NCBI GenBank assembly: GCA_021201235.1
Contig: JAJQFI010000008.1
Location: forward strand, 124,001-188,000
Direction: 5' to 3'
DNA length: 64,000 nucleotides
DNA from: Oscillospiraceae bacterium
Lineage (GTDB): Bacteria > Bacillota > Clostridia > Oscillospirales > Ruminococcaceae
The notes below the pieces were generated by a model that was not told the origin of the DNA, searched no databases, and saw only the letters and a list, made by a program, of their open reading frames with translations. Position 1 is the stretch's first letter. Every line of letters starts with the position of its first letter. Position numbers and translations under genes: made by a program. Shown one piece after another: positions 58,969 to 64,000 of the stretch.

Positions 58969-59861
58969 TCTTTCCCGTTTTTCTTGTTCAGTTGTCTTAT
59001 CTCAAATATAAGTATCAGGAGTATGACGAAAACAGCTCCAACGCCTATGAGAATCAGGTCTTTTGTGTCAAAGTCCGCAAATCCCGAATTTTGAAGGTTG
59101 ATAAGAAGCATTATTACTCCCGAAACCGCAAGCAAAACCCCTATTATCAGGTTACAGCTCGATACTTTTATCTTGTTCGCCAAACTTGCCGAAATCTGAG
59201 CCGCAATCAGAGTGAACACAACGCAGATTGCAAGCCTCCTGAGGTCGGGCATGCCGTTGATTGCGAAGTGCGAAACGGCTCCGATAAAGGCGGTGAAGGT
59301 CATTATGAACACGCTTGTCCCGACGGCAGTCTTCAAGGCATAGCCCATAACCATCGTCAGGATAAAGAGCATCATCATTCCGCCGCCGGTGCCCTGAAAT
59401 CCGCAGAGGAAGCCGGTGTAGGCTCCCAAGAGAACGGCGCATATTGTCCTCGTCTTCTCCGAGAAGACATGCCCACGGTTGCCGTCGACCGGCTTAATCA
59501 TGAGCCAGAAGCCAAGCCCAAGGGAGATTATAACCGTCCAATAGGTCATGGCGGTGTCGCCGATGTCGGTCGACGATACGAAGAAGCCGACGATGCTTCC
59601 GATGATGGTAAAGCTTATCACGGAAGCAAGGAGCGGAATGCACCTCTTTATGTCGATATTTCCGTGGCGGTAATATGTCAAAGAGCTTGCCCCCGATGCC
59701 AATACATCCGAAGCAAGTGCTATTCCTATCGCCTCATAGGAGGGTATTCCCAGAAAGGTTACAAGTATCGGCGAGATATAAACCGCCGCCGACAGCCCCG
59801 CAAATCCGGTGGCTACGCCTGCCCCAATTCCTGCAAGCGCACATACTATAAATTCAAACAT
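58965..59861 (-). CDS. TauE/SafE family sulfite exporter-type permease
   Basis: FEFIVCALAGIGAGVATGFAGLSAAVYISPILVTFLG; GFLCGFQGTGGGMMMLFIL. Confidence 0.88.
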   Translation of the reverse strand: MFEFIVCALAGIGAGVATGFAGLSAAVYISPILVTFLGIPSYEAIGIALASDVLASGASSLTYYRHGNIDIKRCIPLLASVISFTIIGSIVGFFVSSTDIGDTAMTYWTVIISLGLGFWLMIKPVDGNRGHVFSEKTRTICAVLLGAYTGFLCGFQGTGGGMMMLFILTMVMGYALKTAVGTSVFIMTFTAFIGAVSHFAINGMPDLRRLAICVVFTLIAAQISASLANKIKVSSCNLIIGVLLAVSGVIMLLINLQNSGFADFDTKDLILIGVGAVFVILLILIFEIRQLNKKNGKE

Positions 59862-59966
59862 GGTTCTCCAACAACTATACAGACTATCTTGTGACTGCAA
59901 TCACGGTCACAGACATCATAAGTATAACAGAATATCTCGCCTTGTTCAAGTGCCTTTTTCAAAGAT

Positions 59967-61184
59967 TCACACTTCTTCGGTAATTTTCACTTGTCGGCTT
60001 GCCGACATGTGTTCGGCGGCACATGCGTCTACAAACTGCTCTGCGGCTCTCGGGGTGAACCCGCCTTTTCGAAGCGCGAATGCACACGCCTTGGTTTCGA
60101 CTTCGTCGGTCCATTCGAGCTTCATCTCCTCGAATAGTCCCCTGACGATTTCGAGATATCCCTGCTTCGAGGGCTTTGTGAACAGGATTACAAGCCCGAA
60201 GCGCTCAGACATGGAAATCTGCTCCTGCATGGTGTCGCCGCGGTGAACGTCGTCGCCGTCACGGTCGGAGAAGCTCTCTTTTACGAGGTGCCTGCGGTTG
60301 CTCGTGACGTAAATCACGGTGTTCGGCGACTGAACGGAAGCCGAGCCCTCCAAAATCGCCTTCAGGGCGCTGAAATTGTCGTCGTCCGAATTGAACGACA
60401 GGTCGTCGATGAAGATTATGAACTTGAGCGGATTGTCCCTGACCGACTCCATGACGTGAGGAATATCCCGGAGCTGTTCCTTTCTTATCTCAATGAGCCG
60501 GAGACCCTTCGGTGCGAAATAATTCGCAACTGCCTTGACGCTCGAGGACTTGCCGGTGCCGGCGTCGCCATAAAGAAGCGTGTTGGCGCAAGGGCGATTC
60601 TCGAGGAAAGCAAGAGTGTTCCCGATGAGCTGTTCGCGCTGGCTCTCGTAGCCGATGAGGTGCGAAAGCTTCGTCTTGTCGGGCGAACGCAGAGGCGTAA
60701 TCTCGCCATCGACGACTCTGAACATGACGTTCTTCGCATAGATTCCGTAGCCGGTCGAGCCGACATTGAGGGCTCTTCTTTCGTATTCGGTCACGAAATC
60801 GAACTTCGTCGTTTCGAAATCGGGCAAGTATCCCTTGTATCCGGTAAACTCTTTGAGAGAATCCGAAGTGATTTCGGAAAGCTCGCCGAAGATCTTAAGC
60901 TCTTCCTTGGCGCAGTTTGCAAGAACTGCGGGGATTTCGAGATTCTCGGAACGAAGCTTGATATAGTCGTTCTCGTCCTCCGAGACGGCGTCCATAAGGT
61001 ATGAGCCGAAGTCGTAGCCGTGCTTAAAGAGCTCACTTACGAAATCGGCGTAGAGAGCAATTCTATTCTCCCCTTCGGGACTTCCGAGGAGACGGCGAAG
61101 CAAGGATAAAACCTCGCCATTCGTCACGCCTCTGAAAAGAACTATTGAATCGAGTTTACATAAAAGCTCGCCTGAATCGCACAT
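59967..61184 (-). CDS. DUF815-type ATP-binding protein
   Basis: Walker A LLYGDAGTGKSSSVKAVANYF; Walker B KFIIFIDDLSFNSDD; VIYVTSNRRHLVKE. Confidence 0.88.
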   Translation of the reverse strand: MCDSGELLCKLDSIVLFRGVTNGEVLSLLRRLLGSPEGENRIALYADFVSELFKHGYDFGSYLMDAVSEDENDYIKLRSENLEIPAVLANCAKEELKIFGELSEITSDSLKEFTGYKGYLPDFETTKFDFVTEYERRALNVGSTGYGIYAKNVMFRVVDGEITPLRSPDKTKLSHLIGYESQREQLIGNTLAFLENRPCANTLLYGDAGTGKSSSVKAVANYFAPKGLRLIEIRKEQLRDIPHVMESVRDNPLKFIIFIDDLSFNSDDDNFSALKAILEGSASVQSPNTVIYVTSNRRHLVKESFSDRDGDDVHRGDTMQEQISMSERFGLVILFTKPSKQGYLEIVRGLFEEMKLEWTDEVETKACAFALRKGGFTPRAAEQFVDACAAEHMSASRQVKITEEV

Positions 61185-61204
61185 TTTCAGTCACTTCCTA
61201 AGTT

Positions 61205-62287
61205 TCAGAGCCTTGCGATAATCGCGTCGGTCATTTCGGTGGTCGAAAGGGGCTTTGCGCCGGTCTCGCCAACAATATCGGCTGTTCTCAAGCCGTCGTT
61301 AAGGACTTTATCTACCGCCGTCTCGATGCAGTCCGCTTCATCCATGAGTGAGAACGAGTATCTGAGCATCATTGCCGCAGAAAGGATGGTCGCAATCGGG
61401 TTGGCAATTCCCTTGCCCGCAATGTCGGGGGCGGAGCCGTGAATCGGCTCATACATGCCTCTTGTGTTGTCGCCGAGAGAAGCCGACGGGAGCATGCCGA
61501 TTGAACCGGTAAGCTGTGAAGCCTCGTCCGAGAGAATATCGCCGAACATATTGGACGTAACGATAACGTCGAACTGCGAGGGATTTCTGACTAATTGCAT
61601 CGCCGCATTGTCGACGAGCATGTCAGTACATGAAACGCCGTCGTACTCTTTTTCTATCTCGTGGATGGTCTTTCTCCAGAGTCTTGAGGTCTCAAGGACG
61701 TTCGCCTTGTCGATGCTGGTGACCTTGCCCTTACGCTTCTGAGCTGTCTCGAATGCAACACGGGAAATTCTCTCGATTTCAAAACGGGAGTAGCACTCGG
61801 TGTCGAAGGCTTCTTCGCCGTATTTGCCGGTGCGATAGCCTCTGTCTCCGAAGTAGATGCCACCGGTGAGTTCACGAACAATCATGATGTCAAATCCGCC
61901 GGAGGCGATGTCTTCTCTGAGAGGGCAGTCGCCCTTGAGGGCGGGATAGAGCTTTGCGGGGCGAAGATTTGTGAAGAGTCCCAATGCCGCTCTGATTCCG
62001 AGGAGCGCCTTCTCCGGGCGCTTTTCGCCCGAGAGGTTGTCCCACTTGGGACCGCCTACTGCTCCGAGAAGCACGCTGTCGGAAGCCAAGCATCCGTCAA
62101 CGGTCTCTTTCGGCAAGGGCTCGCCGCACTCGTCGATAGCCGCACCGCCAATGAGGTAAGGCGTAAACTTGAATTCATGCCCGAATTTCTTGCCGACTTC
62201 TTCAAGCACTCTTACGGCGCTGTCGACAATCTCGGGACCGATTCCGTCGCCTCTTAAAAGAGCTATATTATATGTCATAGATATCAC
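61205..62287 (-). CDS. leuB: 3-isopropylmalate dehydrogenase
   Basis: [61 protein letters not shown]. Confidence 0.97.
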   Translation of the reverse strand: MISMTYNIALLRGDGIGPEIVDSAVRVLEEVGKKFGHEFKFTPYLIGGAAIDECGEPLPKETVDGCLASDSVLLGAVGGPKWDNLSGEKRPEKALLGIRAALGLFTNLRPAKLYPALKGDCPLREDIASGGFDIMIVRELTGGIYFGDRGYRTGKYGEEAFDTECYSRFEIERISRVAFETAQKRKGKVTSIDKANVLETSRLWRKTIHEIEKEYDGVSCTDMLVDNAAMQLVRNPSQFDVIVTSNMFGDILSDEASQLTGSIGMLPSASLGDNTRGMYEPIHGSAPDIAGKGIANPIATILSAAMMLRYSFSLMDEADCIETAVDKVLNDGLRTADIVGETGAKPLSTTEMTDAIIARL

Positions 62288-62778
62288 CCTATTACGCCTT
62301 TCTTTACTGCCTCAACCAGTCCTCCGGCAGAGATAATATTCTGGATAAACTCCGGGAAGGGCTCAGCCTGATACTCCTTGCCGGTGGTCTTGTCCGTGAT
62401 TACGCCGGTCGAGAGGTTCATAGAAACCTCGTCGCTGTCCGCGATTTCCTCAGCCGCAGTCGGGCACTCAACTATCGCAAGACCGATGTTGATTGAGTTG
62501 CGATAAAAGATTCTGGCGAAGCTCTTGGCGATTACGACCGAGATGCCGCTTGCCTTGATTGCCGCAGGAGCATGCTCACGCGACGAGCCACAGCCGAAGT
62601 TTTCGCCTGCGACGATGATGTCTCCGGGCTTTACTTTTTCATGGAAATGACTGTCGAGGTCCTCCATGCAGTGAGCCGCCAAGAATTTGGGCTCGCTGGA
62701 ATTTAAGTATCTTGCGGGGATGATAACGTCGGTGTCGACGTTGTTTCCGTACTTGATGACGCTACCGGTATTAATCAT
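62284..62778 (-). CDS. leuD: 3-isopropylmalate dehydratase small subunit
   Basis: [59 protein letters not shown]. Confidence 0.97.
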   Translation of the reverse strand: MINTGSVIKYGNNVDTDVIIPARYLNSSEPKFLAAHCMEDLDSHFHEKVKPGDIIVAGENFGCGSSREHAPAAIKASGISVVIAKSFARIFYRNSINIGLAIVECPTAAEEIADSDEVSMNLSTGVITDKTTGKEYQAEPFPEFIQNIISAGGLVEAVKKGVIG

Positions 62779-64000
62779 TTTGTCGCCTCCCTCGGATCAG
62801 TGATTACACCTGTCAATGCGCTTGCCGCCGCAGTTGCGGGGCTCGCAAGGTATACTTCGGAAGTGGGGTCGCCCATTCTTCCGACGAAGTTACGGTTGGT
62901 TGTCGAGACGCATCTCTCGCCGTGTGCGAGAACTCCCATATATCCGCCGAGGCACGGTCCACAGGTCGGAGTTGAAACGATGCAACCGGCTTCGATGAAG
63001 TCCTTGATGAAGCCCTCTTCGAGGCATCTAAGATATACCTTCTGTGTTGCCGGAATGATTATGACTCTCAAACCGTCTGCGACTTTATGCCCCTTGATAA
63101 TCTCCCAAGCGACCTTGATGTCGTCGTAGAGACCGTTGGTGCAGGAGCCGATGACGACCTGGTCAATCTTCACTTCGCCGATTTCGTCGACGGTGTGGGT
63201 GTTTTCCGGAAGATGCGGGAATGCAACAGTCGGCTTGATAGTCGACAAATCTATCTTGATTACTTCGTCATACTCGGCGTCGGGGTCGGCATGGAAAATT
63301 TTTGGCTCACGCTGTGCGTGCTCTTTCTCATACTCCAAAGTCTTATCGTCAACCTCGAAAATGCCATTCTTGGCACCGGCTTCGATTGCCATGTTGCAGA
63401 TGGTGAAGCGGTCGCTCATCGAGAGGTTGTGTGCTCCCTCGCCCGTGAACTCCATCGAGCGATAGAGTGCACCGTCAACGCCAATCATTCCGATGATGTG
63501 GAGGATTACGTCCTTGCCGCTGACGCATGGGGAAAGCTCCCCGGTCAGTTCAAACTTGATAGCGGAAGGGACCTTGAACCAAGCCTTGCCGGTCGCCATT
63601 CCGAAAGCCATGTCGGTCGAGCCGACACCTGTCGAGAAGGCTCCCAAAGCTCCGTAGGTGCAGGTGTGGGAGTCGGCGCCGATTGTGACGTCGCCGCTGA
63701 CGACCAAGCCGCTCTCCGGGAGAAGCGCATGCTCAATTCCCATCTTTCCGACGTCATAGAAGCCGTCCATGGCGTGCTCATTGCAGAAATCACGGCAGAT
63801 TTTGCACTGCTCAGCCGCCTTGATGTCCTTGTTCGGGACGAAGTGGTCCATGACCATCGTCACTTTATCTTTATCAAAGACATTCTCGAGCCCCATTTTG
63901 TTGAATTCTCTTATGGCAGGAGGGCATGTAACGTCGTTGCCGTGAACCCGGTCGAGATTGCACAGGACGAGCTGACCCGCTTCCAATTTATCCGCTCCGC
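62775..64000 (-). CDS. leuC: 3-isopropylmalate dehydratase large subunit, 5' end beyond window
   Basis: [51 protein letters not shown]; frame stays open to the window edge ([13 protein letters not shown]). Confidence 0.96.
   Translation of the reverse strand, partial: GADKLEAGQLVLCNLDRVHGNDVTCPPAIREFNKMGLENVFDKDKVTMVMDHFVPNKDIKAAEQCKICRDFCNEHAMDGFYDVGKMGIEHALLPESGLVVSGDVTIGADSHTCTYGALGAFSTGVGSTDMAFGMATGKAWFKVPSAIKFELTGELSPCVSGKDVILHIIGMIGVDGALYRSMEFTGEGAHNLSMSDRFTICNMAIEAGAKNGIFEVDDKTLEYEKEHAQREPKIFHADPDAEYDEVIKIDLSTIKPTVAFPHLPENTHTVDEIGEVKIDQVVIGSCTNGLYDDIKVAWEIIKGHKVADGLRVIIIPATQKVYLRCLEEGFIKDFIEAGCIVSTPTCGPCLGGYMGVLAHGERCVSTTNRNFVGRMGDPTSEVYLASPATAAASALTGVITDPREATK

Overview
The window looks like a chromosomal segment of a Clostridia/Oscillospirales-type Firmicute (taxonomy inferred from gene content and style). 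Most of it is ordinary: uvrC, rsmD-coaD, aspartate kinase, rpmE, dgt, dnaG-rpoD, groES-groEL with CIRCE, hom, tatD, upp, a Cys-type T-box with cysE-cysS, nifJ, leuBDC. The accessory content is a carbohydrate-use locus at about 43-57.6 kb (GH13, two GH53, ABC importer, surface protein) and a small insertion-like region between htrA and hom (about 20.48-22.06 kb). The strongest under-annotated signal is three small convergently transcribed loci, none called in the supplied ORF track. Each encodes a 29-30 aa one-TM peptide facing an antisense RNA, with canonical TTGACA-N17 promoters at both ends, which matches the layout of Fst/TxpA-type type I toxin-antitoxin loci. Two of the three share near-identical outer promoters but have different interiors. 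Other leads: a perfect 17-bp palindrome (TTGTGCA-N3-TGCACAA) plus an accessory half-site upstream of two separate surface-protein genes; interleaved inverted repeats (possible pseudoknot) ahead of rpmE; an intrinsic terminator in the MATE-transporter leader; a short promoter spacer containing a C7/G7 tract; an orphan RelB/DinJ-like C-terminal tail ORF; and dispersed REP-like palindromes. No rRNA, tRNA, CRISPR array or IS element was recognised. All assignments come from reading the sequence and the supplied translations, with no database search.
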